Shown piece by piece: positions 9,186 through 20,150 of a stretch of 64,000 nt of DNA (within the stretch, counting starts at the first letter, position 1; the number at the start of each line of letters is the position of its first letter). The translations under genes and the position numbers were made by a program. The notes under the pieces are model-generated. The model was not told the DNA's origin. It was given only the letters and a program-made list of their open reading frames with translations, and did no database searches. Source of the stretch: Symbiodinium kawagutii (taxonomy: Eukaryota; Sar; Dinophyceae; Suessiales; Symbiodiniaceae); NCBI GenBank assembly GCA_009767595.1, contig VSDK01017543.1, positions 2,827-66,826 of the forward strand, read 5' to 3'.

Positions 9186-10059
9186 GTAAAGCCACAAAGC
9201 ACCGGATGTCAACTGTGGAAAACGCCATTTTTTCAATTCAGAATTTATATCAGTTATTAGAGAAGTGGTATCACAAGTTCTTTTCTGATCGGGGTTTATT
9301 ACATTTCACTAGTTCTGAACAGTTCCCGCCCTGAGAAGCCTTCATGCTTCTTTATCCGCACTTCATAGTGGGAGAACATAACTCAGGACTAGTGGCGGAA
9401 TGCGATTCATGACAAAAGTTGATGGGGGGTTGGCTTGCGGATCACGCGGCTGTTCAGCTCGTAACTGAAAACCTTGACTATCAGCCGGTTACACATCAGC
9501 ACAAATTCCGTCCGCAAGCATATATCAATTGACACCGTTCATCTACAGAAACTTGATAGCCGTATTTGGTGAGTATTGGTTTCGAATGGTCAATGACAAT
9601 GGTTTATCGTGAATGAACGATGATCAATTACCTCACCAAGTAATTATATGCTTGGGAAGTCTCGCTGACACTATTACTGTTTTGACACGTGACAATTTGT
9701 CATATCACCAATCGATACCATTCAATGATCAGCAAAAATTTTCGACTGGTTCAGCTAGGCTCAGTTGACTGTCAGATGGCCAAATGACGTTCGATGCAGC
9801 TGCGTTTGGGTAATCATGCGTCGGTATCGATCATGGTTCGTTTACACATATAAAGATGGATTATAGACACCGATGGTTTCTGAGAAGCTGCGATTTTTTT
9901 GTAAAACACAAGGCAAATTCCAGACAAGTTCATTTGCTTTGGGGTCTGTGCTGCGATGGTCCATTTGTCCATTGAATTGAACACATCCATTTGGAAATGG
10001 CACAGTTGACTTCCAAACTGCAGAATTGTATGTGTAGATGTTTATTTGTATATGTATAT

Positions 10060-10097
10060 TACAAATATATATGTATATATATATATATATGTAGATG
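10060..10097. repeat. (AT)n microsatellite
   Basis: A short TA tract, flanked by two copies of a GTAGATGTTTATTTGTATGTG-like segment (about 10034 and 10091), lies at the end of a 1 kb AT-rich, gene-free stretch (9.26-10.34 kb). Confidence 0.8.
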
Positions 10098-10362
10098 TTT
10101 ATTTGTATGTGTATTTCACCCCTGTTGGCCTGTCGGGGGACGATTCATTGGTCCAGGGTCGCGGTCCCTAGCGCTATGAAGCGGATTTTGAAAGGGTTTT
10201 TGCTATAAACCATGGGTAGCGTGCAAACACATCAATTCGCTCAATTTGGATGGTTTATGGAAAGAGATGATTGTTTTTTGTATACCCTGGACAGCTCTTT
10301 TTGATCTATGATCCATAGTTTCCTTCTATACTTCGTGCCCACGATGCATGAGTATTCGACAG

Positions 10363-10641
10363 GTCGGAAAGACACTTAGAGCAGAAGAGGTCAATGACTT
10401 GCTTGGAATGAACCACTCTGAAGCTCCATGGAATGTCATTCTTCTCTGGAGCAGCATTGTTCTCGGTGAGGTAAGAATGTGTGGCGGCTTGCGGCTTGCA
10501 CTGCGTTACATCGACCGTGCAATCGCAAACCTTGCAGAGTTGAAGCACTCAAAGTGGGAAAAGAGTATCAGAATGGCTGAGAGGGTCTTGAAGATGCTAG
10601 CGTTCCTTGGATACAATGGGTCGACCATGGTTGACCGTTGA
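10363..10641 (+). CDS. Candidate exon(s), unassigned (VGKTLRAEEVNDLLGM)
   Basis: After TATTCGACAG the frame reads VGKTLRAEEVNDLLGM, then NHSEAPWNVILLWSSIVLGE, and reaches a perfect AG|GTAAGA donor at 10471. It remains open with protein-like, Lys/Arg-rich helical sequence (ALRYIDRAIANLAELKHSKW, then RMAERVLKMLAFLGY) to the TGA at 10639-10641. Either the exon ends at 10470, or an in-frame intron of 69 bp is retained, or the whole run is one terminal exon. No domain recognised. Confidence 0.45.
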   Translation, partial: VGKTLRAEEVNDLLGMNHSEAPWNVILLWSSIVLGEVRMCGGLRLALRYIDRAIANLAELKHSKWEKSIRMAERVLKMLAFLGYNGSTMVDR

Positions 10642-11107
10642 GCCTCAATTCTTTTCCTATGTGGAAACTGATTGCTTCACAGAAATATGGAGGAACTTTG
10701 GTTGAACATCTCAAAGCCAGTTGATCATGCAATGGGTTCACTGCGGTGGTTGCCCTTTCCCTCCAAGATTCACATGTGCACATGTTTGTGGAGGATTGGC
10801 AAACTCGAACGTCCAATCTCCTACAGGACTACCGCTAGAAATTGTTGTTTTTGCCATACCTCTTGCATCGTGTTTCTGAGCTGACTACTCTGTTTTGAGG
10901 TATGCCCGGGATTTGACCTACAGTACCCCGGCATCCAGAACTCATATGGATCTTCATCAATTCACATGAAATATCTTGAAATATGGATACAAAACGATAC
11001 AAATAGCATCTGGTACCTGGTAGTACTTGTTTTTTGTGCTGGTATTACAATGTATGATGAAATATTATGATTATGATCTGTATGTATCTGTATGTTGCGC
11101 TGCTTTC

Positions 11108-11193
11108 GGCACCCCGAGGGATCGCGTTGGTCTGCTGGAGCTCTTGCTTGCCACTGGGCAGCTGCCAAAGCAAAGAAGTCCCTGGGTCCTGCT
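11108..11193 (+). CDS. Possible exon running into an assembly gap
   Basis: The segment reads FGTPRDRVGLLELLLATGQL and continues PKQRSPWVL until the run of Ns. Its GC content is above that of its surroundings and the Leu pattern is helical. Both strands are open, and the gap removes the 3' boundary, so this is weak. Confidence 0.25.
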
Positions 11194-11248
11194 NNNNNNN
11201 NNNNNNNNNNNNNNNNNNNNNNNNNNNNNNNNNNNNNNNNNNNNNNNN
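11194..11248. other. Assembly gap (55 Ns)
   Basis: A run of 55 N characters. The true gap size is unknown. It interrupts a coding-like patch. Confidence 1.
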
Positions 11249-11301
11249 GAACGGCATGCAGAAACAATGGTGGTGAGGCGCGGGAACGAACTCATCGATA
11301 G

Positions 11302-11617
11302 CATGACTCATTCATAGCTTTGTGGCTGGAGCTGCTGCTGCATGTGAAGCATTTTGGAAAGTTCCGGGTGTCCGACGATGCGAGTGAAGTATGGAAGATG
11401 CTGATGCTGGAGGTAGTTAAGGCCAGGTACTTATTGACATTTCAGCACTCCGCGGAGTTTATCTTTGAGGCTGCTTCCACTATGAGATGAACAGCGCTAT
11501 TTCACGAGCACGATGCTATTTGAAGCGATTGATGTGTGGATTACACAACGAGTTCCCCAGCGTTCTCAGCCATGTTTGCACAATGGTTTACCTGTGTTTT
11601 TGTCACCGGGCTTTTGA
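11302..11617 (+). CDS. Coding-like patch with two overlapping exon candidates
   Basis: Frame one (11302-11490) reads ALWLELLLHVKHFGKFRVS, then DDASEVWKMLMLEVVKARYL, ending EAASTMR and TGA; an internal GAA|GTATGG donor is possible. Frame two (11486-11617) reads DEQRYFTSTMLFEAIDVW and ITQRVPQ before TGA. Both look like real protein and both are on plus, so one or two exons separated by a short intron are likely. No family recognised. Confidence 0.35.
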
Positions 11618-13377
11618 GGCACCAACTGGGGCTTCGCTATCCAGTGCTTAGACCTGCTCGAAACGAGCGCTGTGGAATAAGATCTGTATATAGTGGCCTG
11701 CCATTGCACGGTTGGACAAAGGTTTGTATGAAGAATTGACGGTTGAGAACTAATCAGCTAACCATGGCATGGACATTTTTGAGTGTCAGGAAGATGGCCC
11801 AACCATGTCCGGCCTAGCCTGGTATGGCTCTAGCTGTGCTTTTCAGTGTGTCTGAATTGGCGCAGCTTCAGAGTGTTGCTGTCACCCATCCTCTGGTGAC
11901 GAAGCTGGTGCAATAAACGAGGCGGCTGGGGTAGAACCTGCCAGCACTGTCAGCTGGCACTGGCACAACCACATCTGTGAATGACATCAACCAACTGCTG
12001 AGATCGCTTGTATGAACAACTTGCTGATTACTAGCTACCTAGCTCATTCGGATTCGTTTATGGTCGTTTGGATTGGTTTGGTTTGAAGGGTTAAAAGAAG
12101 ATATACTAATGGTTTGTGAGGGGATCCCGTCAGGCCCAGGGTGAAGCACAACGCCAAAAGACTTGATTGAGATGTCCATCCGATTAGCGGAGCCTGACCC
12201 TTCTTGGTGATTCGAACTTCTTGCTTTCTCACATCTTGAAACAAACACAGTCACTGTACATGGTACATCTATCAATCCTCGCAGTCGCCAGCCCAGGATG
12301 CATTTATCTGGAAGATGGGTGACTGGTCAACTAATCAGTGCTTGGATGGGGGCCAAGTGAGGTTCAGAACCCTTATACAGAGGATCCTGGCTCATGCTCT
12401 GTGGGTGGTTGAGTTCCTCGTTGCATATGTAGGTGGCCTGTTTCTTTCGTTGTTGTTCCTTCTGAGATAAACTAACAATCACAGGCAGGTTGGACCAGTC
12501 TTAGGGATGAACTAGCACAAGCGGAGCTGCCGTAATAGTTAGGCGGTTGAAATCTTGGTACCGGGAGCTGGAGTTCAAGCCTCATTTATCATACCAAACT
12601 GATTTGTTGCACAAATTTCCCTTGTTTGCAATTGGGTGATTGGATGGAAAGACTCGGGTGCAGGATGGTGGAGGCCTTTCTCTTACTCTATCTAGGCAGA
12701 AAGATGTTCGGACGTAACCTCACCAAAATCCAGGCTGTATCTAGGTGACCTACAGCCACATATCAGGTCCACAAAATCCGGGACTCAAAGACGCCATCAT
12801 CGCGATGGGGAAGGAGAAAGCAAAACGTGCCTTGGGTCGACCGGTGGATTTTTCATCGACCTTTAAAATGTGGCAGGCTTTCAAGCATAACGATTTCCAT
12901 ACCCCCAAAGACTAGTTTGGGGTGGTTTGAACTTGGGTTCCGAAGAGCAGATTTAATTTTGCAGATGACAAGTACTGTCGGTCCCCTCATTGGCTGCTGG
13001 GCATCACTGTGAAGTTAGGCAAGGGGCACGTCAACTCCCCAAGGAAGTATGGGTTTGCACAGACATAAGTAGGGTCCATCTTCGAGCAGTGAAAGTCTCG
13101 AATTTGTGCAGAAGTAGTTTCTGTCAAAACAGACTTCCAAGCATGAACTGATGGTTGGTTTATTACTATAAATGACTATTAATAGATATTAATAGATGAT
13201 TTAGGGGTACCCCCATTTTAAGAAACACCCAACTGGTGAAAGTCCAAGGATTGCTCAGCGGGACTGGTGCTAGGATGTGCTGGGTTCCCAATGGGCTGCT
13301 GCAATGAGGCTAGTGATCGCCGAACAGCGGGCGAGTCACAAAAGAAGTTGCAACAGCAGCTGCTGAAGTAAATGATA

Positions 13378-13446
13378 CAAATATATATATATATATAGAG
13401 TATATTTATTCATTTTATTTATTTATTTATTTATTTATTTATTTGT
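13378..13446. repeat. (AT)n and (ATTT)n microsatellite
   Basis: An AT run passes into seven or more ATTT units. The preceding stretch, 11.95-13.37 kb, has no frame or splice pair that I can support. Confidence 0.9.
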
Positions 13447-13838
13447 ACACATTTGGCCGCAGCGCGCAGCTTCCTTGAGCCATGAGGCCATGAGGAACAA
13501 GATATATACACACATGCATATCCATCTCTATATACATTATGATGTAGTAAATCAAGGTGAGTGCTGACAAACGGATGTGAGGAATTTACTGTTTTCGGCC
13601 GGAAGTGGTACTGAAGTTCACCTTGAGAGTTCCTGGGAGGTCAGGCTGTGATTCACAGGTACCTACTGTAGCATACTACTGTAGCATACTGTAGCTAGTA
13701 GCTACGTGCATGATTTCCTCGTTATACTCCAAGCATAGGCACTGTGTTTTAATGGGCATCATGTTGTAGTATATGTTGTAGTAGCTTTCGAGTAGCTTTC
13801 GAGTAGCTTGATAAGCACTGACTCAATGGCACCTGCAG

Positions 13839-14097
13839 TATGCGGGGTCATGTCCAGAGTGCCGTTCGTCAGGCCGAGTTGCAGTTGCACTACTCTGGGC
13901 AACAGCTCTGGGCTGGGGCCTCACCGTTGCGCTCCAGTGGCCACCCCGCCATGGAAACGCACAGCCTGAGGTGCCGACCAGAGGTGGTCATCGCCTTGAC
14001 GCCTGGGAACCTGGAGGGATGTCCGTCTCAGGACATGGGAGCTGCATGGGTCTTCATCACGGCTAGCTTACTTACTCGATCATCATCCATGTCATAG
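13839..14097 (+). CDS. Candidate exon in a GC-rich patch, frame unresolved
   Basis: A CACCTGCAG acceptor precedes a GC-rich patch open in two plus frames. One gives AVRQAELQLHYSGQQLWAG and later CRPEVVIALTPGNLEG; the other gives SCPECRSSGRVAVALLWATA followed by a hydrophobic Trp-rich run that could be a membrane segment. The first has the more typical residue mix and continues to TAG at 14095. No family recognised. Confidence 0.3.
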
Positions 14098-14455
14098 AGT
14101 TTATATCAATCTATTTTTGAAAGTACGTTCAACAATTGATGATTTCTGCAGCTATGCTACTTAGACCCATTTGGGAGTTTGTGGATACAGTATCATGAAT
14201 GCCACTTGCCGGAGTATCACCTAGTTCTAGCCGCCAAGGCGATGTTCATCCCTTGCCAACGGGGGCATCGATTACCGGATACAGAGGCAGTGACTGGGGG
14301 CCCGACCGTTCCCCCATGCAGGGAGGTTTCTTCAGGTGGCTGGGGGATCAGCGAGGTTGGTAGCAACAATCTTCTTATGGCACCAATGATTTATCCTGGG
14401 ACATCCGGGGACTATCATAGAATGTTTACTTCAGAGGTAAATCAATCACCACCTC

Positions 14456-14728
14456 TCACCACTGTGCACATAGCTCCGATTGATGGTCAAGAATCCATAT
14501 AATCCATACGATTTGTGGGTGCACCCGTTGTTGGCTGGTCTGAAACCTGCTATATAGTTCTGTTGGTTGGTCTCGGAGACGACCATCAAAGGCGGACAAA
14601 CCAATTGATGAACAGTTGATGTTTGCGATGCAGTCGTATCCAAAGCCATAGTTCGAGTATGCAAAACCAGACAGCCATGGGTCAGCGCATGTTGTGATCG
14701 CAGACATCTCTAGTGTTCGGTCCAACAA
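14456..14728 (-). CDS. Candidate minus-strand exon, unassigned
   Basis: The minus frame reads MSAITTCADPWLSGFAYSNY, then GFGYDCIANINCSS and later DQPTELYSRF. It lies downstream, on the same strand, of the P-loop exon at 14.9-15.16 kb and might belong to the same gene. The call rests on residue quality only. Confidence 0.28.
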   Translation of the reverse strand: MLDRTLEMSAITTCADPWLSGFAYSNYGFGYDCIANINCSSIGLSAFDGRLRDQPTELYSRFQTSQQRVHPQIVWIIWILDHQSELCAQW

Positions 14729-14913
14729 GAATCGCTGGCGACCAATGAATCAGATATGGGACTCAACTTGAGCTGAACTCAGCAGCTTTCACATGCTTTT
14801 ACGCCTTTGAATTCACCAGAATCGAATGAAAATTGCCTCATGTTCCCCGCTTGTATTGGTGGAGCCACTGACTTTGCAAACTTCCAAAAGACAGCGTTTC
14901 ACTTGGAAGTCTT

Positions 14914-15159
14914 CTAAAATAGCTTATGTGGCTTCCCTATCAACGAACGATGTTGGGAAGTTTTTGGGGCAACTTCCTGCAGACAATCCCATTCAGCACT
15001 AGGTCTCCTGAATGGTGTTCCCAACTGCGGGGCTTGATCCTTGCCTCGGATAGGTGACGTCCAAAGACGATGCGCCACTTCTAGAGGTGCCGCGAGCATC
15101 TGGTGGATGAGTGTTTTGCCAAAAGATCGGGGTCCAGAAGAGAGAGACAGATCAAAATT
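14914..15159 (-). CDS. AAA-ATPase-like P-loop exon
   Basis: The minus frame opens after a TAG at 15160-15162 and reads FDLSLSSGPRSFGKTLIHQ, then MLAAPLEVAHRLW. GPRSFGKT (15112-15135) fits Walker A, G-x4-GK[ST], and the surrounding pattern resembles the AAA-ATPase-like family whose P-loop reads RPRRFGKTL. It would bind ATP. The frame continues to about 14914; a GT donor after LAAPLE would make the exon shorter. Walker B is not seen. A chance P-loop is possible, but the flanking hydrophobic-basic pattern supports the call. Confidence 0.45.
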   Translation of the reverse strand, partial: NFDLSLSSGPRSFGKTLIHQMLAAPLEVAHRLWTSPIRGKDQAPQLGTPFRRPSAEWDCLQEVAPKTSQHRSLIGKPHKLF

Positions 15160-15189
15160 CTACGCATGGTAGTAATCACTGATCGAACT

Positions 15190-15525
15190 CTAGCAACAGA
15201 ACTTTGCAGTTGGGTGGCAATGTTCGAATTGCCACGAGCCGATCTTCAATTCGGTTGCACATGGTTCAACCTTTCTTGCGTGTGTGTGACCACCGTTGAC
15301 TGAAGCGGGGCCCTTGAGAGTCGTTGAGAGTCGGGTTGGGAGCTGAGTTGTTGACTTCCGTGGCTTAGAACAGCGTGGAAATGACCAAGTGACGATCACA
15401 TGTGGACGCTGGTTGATGTGGCTGCCAGGTATTCCATGTAGAAACAGGGTGATCACCTGGGTCAAAGCTAGTTGACACAGATGCTCCGCAACTATTTGGA
15501 GGGCCACAAATAAAGCCTTACCCAA
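15190..15525 (-). CDS. Candidate minus-strand frame upstream of the P-loop exon
   Basis: The minus frame reads KALFVALQIVAEHLCQLALT, then QVITLFLHGIPGSHINQRP. It is helical in its first half and Ser/Thr/Lys-rich in its second. It lies directly upstream, on the same strand, of the P-loop exon. No splice signal of quality is seen and no family is recognised. Confidence 0.25.
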   Translation of the reverse strand: MGKALFVALQIVAEHLCQLALTQVITLFLHGIPGSHINQRPHVIVTWSFPRCSKPRKSTTQLPTRLSTTLKGPASVNGGHTHARKVEPCATELKIGSWQFEHCHPTAKFCC

Positions 15526-15883
15526 AGAATTTCAATGGTGAACGGTGCTCACTTCAGGCAAATGTTGGTTGGTTGTGATAGCAAGGTTATCAACAGGCAT
15601 AGGTATATGACATGAGTAAGCACCAACAGTAGGGAAGAAACCTGCCAAGTACTCGAGAGTTGCTCGAGGATTGTAACATAGCGGTAGTTTACTCTGCAGC
15701 AACAGCGATGGAGTTCGTACTCTGGGCCGAAGAGATACTGCACATTGCCTGCTTTCGAGCAGGGGTGCTGTTGCTCCACCATCGCATCATGCATTGTCAG
15801 CCACTGCGGCCAGGAAAGTCCAACCCTGATCTTGTGTGTGCCTCAGCCCGTTTTTGTTACTCATTTCTTCAAGGAATGAACTT

Positions 15884-15908
15884 AAGTCAAGCTGAGCCAG
15901 CTTGACTT
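15884..15908. other. Perfect 10-bp inverted repeat (hairpin)
   Basis: AAGTCAAGCT, a 5-base loop GAGCC, then AGCTTGACTT: a perfect 10-bp stem followed by ATAAAG. Could be a regulatory hairpin or the scar of a small element; function unknown. Confidence 0.6.
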
Positions 15909-16107
15909 ATAAAGGACGAGGGTTTGATTCCAAAACCAGCGAGTTTCCCCTACCCGTCACACGACCTTGCTGTTCAAAATCACAGAGTCTTTCCTTGTAC
16001 GAAATCAGAATACCGAGCAGTATGATACTGTATGCTGTGATACAGTGCGAATTAGACAATACAATATGATTATGATAACATACCATGAGGTAACAGGGTG
16101 CGAACTA

Positions 16108-16190
16108 GACACACACACACATAATCATACGTACATATACATATATGTACATATGTGTATATATATATAATTATATATATATAAATGTGC
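16108..16190. repeat. (AC)n and (AT)n microsatellite
   Basis: A short CA run passes into TATG and TA tracts within an AT-rich, gene-free stretch from 15.95 to 16.8 kb. Confidence 0.85.
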
Positions 16191-16344
16191 ATAGAGATCT
16201 GCTGATGCAGCATGATACCGCCGTTCAGAATACCGGATCATGCCATCTCATTCAACTTCACAAGCACACACACAGAGTCTACATTGAATATCATAAAGAT
16301 GCAGCACTCTCCTAAGAAATATGTTACCTGTATAGTAGGTAGAT

Positions 16345-16422
16345 GCGGTACAAAGCAATCTCATACAATATGGTGTGACAATGGCGGTACAACGCAATCT
16401 CATACAATATGGTGTGACAATG
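16345..16422. repeat. 39-bp tandem duplication
   Basis: Two adjacent 39-base copies begin GCGGTACAA at 16345 and 16384 and differ at one position. No coding content. Confidence 0.9.
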
Positions 16423-16810
16423 CCTATTACTGTATGGTATAGCATCGTACAGAATACAGTAGAATAGAATGAAACAGACTATTATTTTGTAGTACCAAAC
16501 AGATCTACTATAGGATGGGATGATCACGAATCTGATGATATGGTACAACATGAGACTAGATGGTATCAACACATAAACTGGCATACTAGTCATAAGATAT
16601 ATGACATGATGTAAGGTAGTTTAGATTGATATGACAACGACTTGAGCGATGTATTTTTTTACAATGAAATCTAAAGAAGCTTTGAGGTCGCATTCAAACA
16701 TAGTGCAAAACATGTACATTTTCATTTATACTCTACGCTTCTTTATTGATTCATAAATAATTCCAATGTCTGTATGTATAACATTTGCACACCACATTCG
16801 TACAACATAT

Positions 16811-17236
16811 TTATGTAGGCTTTAGCATAACATTGATATAAAGATGCTCTAATGCGTGGCGAACTGCAGTATACATATACACACCACCTATGGACACGTG
16901 TTCTAGAGAGATCGGAACAGTTGCATATCTATCTACCGTACCATTCTGACCTTCTTCTTTCCCAGTCAAACCCAAACCAAGTTTACCAATTTGAGGCTCT
17001 GCTGACCCTGCGTCTATTGTGGCACCACACAAGAGTTTGCCTTGGTTTTCTTCTACGCTCAGATCCGATAAAAAGATTCCGCATGCCTTTGATCGGAAAA
17101 AATGTCCCTGTGAAATTTCATCAGCACACCAGACCAACAGGATCCCACCTCTGCCTTCACTTCCTTCCACGGGAGGTGCAATCCCAACGCAGCGTACTAC
17201 GAAGCGATGGTCTATCAGGTCCAGTAGCTGCGGCAG
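16811..17236 (-). CDS. Minus-strand open frame, unassigned
   Basis: About 140 codons are open on minus, including RFVVRCVGIAPPVEGSEG, then GRGGILLVWCADEISQGHFF and later LLCGATIDAGSAEPQIGKLG. Another minus frame just upstream reads LREIKSVQDGLLSMLL. Residue mix is better than on the plus strand, but there is no clear splice pair and no family. Confidence 0.28.
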   Translation of the reverse strand: MPQLLDLIDHRFVVRCVGIAPPVEGSEGRGGILLVWCADEISQGHFFRSKACGIFLSDLSVEENQGKLLCGATIDAGSAEPQIGKLGLGLTGKEEGQNGTVDRYATVPISLEHVSIGGVYMYTAVRHALEHLYINVMLKPT

Positions 17237-17777
17237 TCATAGAATGACCATCCTAGCTCAAGGGCTGGGCTCTGGTTCGTCAAGAGCATCGACAGCAAAC
17301 CATCCTGGACGCTTTTGATTTCACGAAGTTCGCAACGCGCCCTTTGGAAATCTATGGGAAACCAATTCTATCGAATCAATCGTAGCAGACCTAGCCACTC
17401 AGCCATCAATCCAAGTAACCAAGCTACCCATCATGTGGATCCACCGATATCCCAATGATCCCTGTGTGTTTACCTGTCACGATCCTTCACGGGTGCATGG
17501 TCACCCCGTCAAGATCATCGTGCTGCCAGAACGATTCTACTGTTCGTGGCCAAAGCCTACAACTATGATATATATAAATATGATCATATACATGACACGC
17601 GCGTACAAATCGCATGCCACGGCTTGTGCAGCCCATGCGTCACTGCCTACCGCCGCAGCCTGGAATCCTGAAATTCTGGCTGAACAGAGGTGCCCAGCTG
17701 CAGCTGCAACCGGCTACACATGTTGAGACCAGATACAGAGGTATCTTTGTAGATTCCATGTGTTGAATCAGATTGGT

Positions 17778-17909
17778 CTATGTCATCTATATGTCATCTA
17801 TATGTCATCTATATGTCATCTATATGTCATCTATATGTCATCTATATGTCATCTATATGTCATCTATATGTCATCTATATGTCATCTATATGTCATCTAT
17901 ATGTCATCT
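17778..17909. repeat. 11-bp tandem array (TATATGTCATC), 12 copies
   Basis: About 12 almost perfect copies of an 11-base unit. Because 11 is not a multiple of 3, every frame reads the same YMSSICHLYVI period, so the apparent open frames are not genes. Confidence 0.97.
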
Positions 17910-18454
17910 GTACACCAATGCACCGCACCAATACATAGATTCTACAAGCAGAAGGAACAGAACCAGAGAAACCTTCAAACTGGTTTCCATTTGTAAGCAA
18001 GCAGCAAGAATGGTATGTCATGACATCTATCTTTGGCCCTGTCAGCCATAGAAGAGTAGGGACAACTTATATGTATATATATATATATGTACTGTGTTGG
18101 ATCGAGTCTGTATCAATACCCTTTCTTCGTGCATAACCCTTGCTGCAACTAGATTGTATATACATGGTCCAAGATGTCCATATCAGATCCGCTAGAATGG
18201 CCCTAGCCATGGTGACACCCTCAAATCACCCAAAGTTGTGATGAGCATACGAGTGAATTCACACAGGTTTCTAGCACCCAGTAATTCAGGCACCGATGTC
18301 TTCAATCGGAACATTGTGACGGTTCCTCCACGGCCCGGACATGTGAAGTGCAAGTTCTAGCTAATCAAGACTCCTGGCCACCGCCCATGAGCAAGATGTG
18401 TTTAAGATTTGGATCTCAAAACTGGCCCATGGTCCAATAGTCATGTTGAAACAC

Positions 18455-18496
18455 TTGGTGAAACCCGGTGAAACCTGGTGAAACTCCCTGAAACTA
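18455..18496. repeat. Short degenerate tandem (GGTGAAACC)
   Basis: Three to four copies of an 11-12 base GGTGAAACCTG-like unit in an otherwise gene-free stretch (17.9-19.05 kb). Confidence 0.7.
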
Positions 18497-19050
18497 AATG
18501 TTCGACCTCTTTTTGGGTCGCACCCGCCTTGATCATCCACCCCAAATCTGTGGGGTTACGCTTGACCCATGGACTCCCTGGACGTTGAACTGAGCCCAAG
18601 ATACTCCCCGTATCTCCCCGTCTTTCTACTACTTGGTTTTTTTGGCGTTCGAACCCGCCTTTTTTTGTACGTCTTTCAGTAGTTTGACATTGATTGCCAA
18701 CTTTGATTCGAACATGTCTATATCCATGCCCATACGAATATCGTAGCATACATGCCCGCTCTTGTGGTGACGCAGCAGACATTTTGTGCTTGTAGCCAGT
18801 GTTTTGGTGGGTTGGAACATCCAAGCGGCGACCTAGGTTGGAACATACATTCCGAGGTAAGCTACAGCCGTTTTGGAATCACATTTTTGATCCGGGTGTG
18901 GACAGCAACCTTTCGTTCTGACATTTAACAACCAGCAGCCATCCATGAACAACAACCATAAACTATCTTAATCTCATTTAATCTGTATACTCTATCCTAG
19001 TCCAAACAAAGCAATTACTTGGCACCTCTAGGATACTTCGTCATTTGCAG

Positions 19051-19127
19051 GTTGCAATCTCTTCCTGTTCAACTACGCTGGCTACGGCCGTTCCAGTGGC
19101 AAACCTTCGCCATCCCGAGTATCTCAG
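19051..19127 (+). CDS. Alpha/beta-hydrolase gene, exon with the GYGRS-G-PS strand/turn
   Basis: After TCATTTGCAG the frame (codons from 19053) reads LFLFNYAGYGRSSGKPSPSR then VSQ. This is the strand-turn of BEM46/ABHD-type serine hydrolases (consensus FDYRGYGRS.G.PS). The best 3' end is after CAG at 19127, where the intron would start GAGTGG (a GA donor), joining in phase to DGEAVV at 19642. A GT donor inside (GTATCT, 19119) is the alternative but breaks phase with the next exon. Upstream exons (the HGNAE oxyanion region) were not found. The family call is strong because four further exons downstream continue the same fold in order. Confidence 0.65.
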
Positions 19128-19641
19128 GAGTGGCGCTGCCACAACGACATCGGGCCATGGGAAACCTTGTCAAAAACTAGCAGTTCCTGGCTCTGAAAGC
19201 CGGAAGATTTGCTTCTGGGGTCGAGCCATTGGAATGAAACCCTTCACAGGCTTTTGATATCGGACCAACTTGAACGGAGAGTGGTTGATAAATGCCCGTT
19301 TTCTATTTGTTTCGCCATCCTGACATGTTTGGCGCCATAAAGTCATACATTGACAGAAAGCGAGCAGGTTTCATTTCAACTTGCTTTCTTTGACCCTCTG
19401 TGGCTGAGAAGATTTCCAGCTTCGTCAGTTTCATCCCATCGCGGCCTGACAGACACAAGAACAGTGTAGCACGCTGTTGGTTGGCAATGGGGGTTACAAG
19501 TAGCCGGCACCCAACAATCAACTCTACACTGTGGCCTTGTTTGGCTACCCTTGCTACATACTGGTTACATCTTGTCATCGTTTGTTGCTGCTTTGTGGGG
19601 CGCTTTTTGGGACGACAGCAGGGTTTTAGGGGGGCGGCCAG

Positions 19642-19675
19642 GATGGCGAAGCCGTGGTTCGATTCCTGAGAAGCA
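19642..19675 (+). CDS. Alpha/beta-hydrolase gene, small exon (DGEAVVRFLRS)
   Basis: GGCGGCCAG|GAT begins DGEAVVRFLRS, the helix that follows SPSR in this family (consensus SQDG.AV..+L). A GC donor (GCAGCG) at 19676 leaves one base, which is completed by the two leading bases of 20151. Reading on past the donor gives a Pro-rich tail that fits nothing. GC donors are common in dinoflagellates. Confidence 0.55.
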
Positions 19676-20150
19676 GCGCACTCAGCTGGGCTGTGCAAAG
19701 GCCACCCCCGCCTGCAGCTACGAGGAACCAGGACCACACGGATCCACCATGGGTTCCCCACAGCAGCTGGCAATTCACCGAGACCAAGGTGATCAAGAAC
19801 ATGCAAGCAAGGAAGCCAGCCGTCAACAAATTGCGTGAAACCAAATCTGCCAATGAAGCGACCAACCACTCAACCAAACCAAAAAATCAAACCAGTCAGC
19901 AAGGTTGCATGATTCTTATACAATGTGCAGTTGGATCAGAAACGACCCCGAACCACATGAGAGATCAGAGGTCTGCTGAGGTTTGCCAGGCTTTGTGCCC
20001 GAATGGCGATGTTTAGCAATGAAGACCATCTTCCATTGATCTCCCAGGTCGAGGAGTGACCAACCTTGGCATCTATGGGAGGTGCATTGAGCTCTTGAGG
20101 GGCGACATGGATGGTCCATAGCTCTAACTTCGATGACCGACCCTTTGCAG

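Noticed and set aside
12500..12600. tRNA-like TAGTTAGGCGG ... AGTTCAAGCC suggesting another SINE head
   Set aside because: Both boxes are imperfect, no stem pairing, no tail or flanking duplication found.
19185..19257. KICFWGRAIGM, resembling a hydrolase nucleophile elbow with Ser replaced by Ala
   Set aside because: A proper SIGG elbow occurs at 20334 in the same gene, after the expected preceding exons, and this segment is out of phase with 19051-19127. Most likely chance, or at best a relic.
19630..19690. Exact B-box-like GGTTCGATTCC suggesting a tRNA
   Set aside because: No A-box or acceptor stem at suitable distance; the bases encode the hydrolase exon DGEAVVRF.
19303..19869. 188-codon minus-strand open frame
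   Set aside because: It runs antisense over the recognisable hydrolase exon at 19642 and has no convincing domain; the length is within chance expectation.
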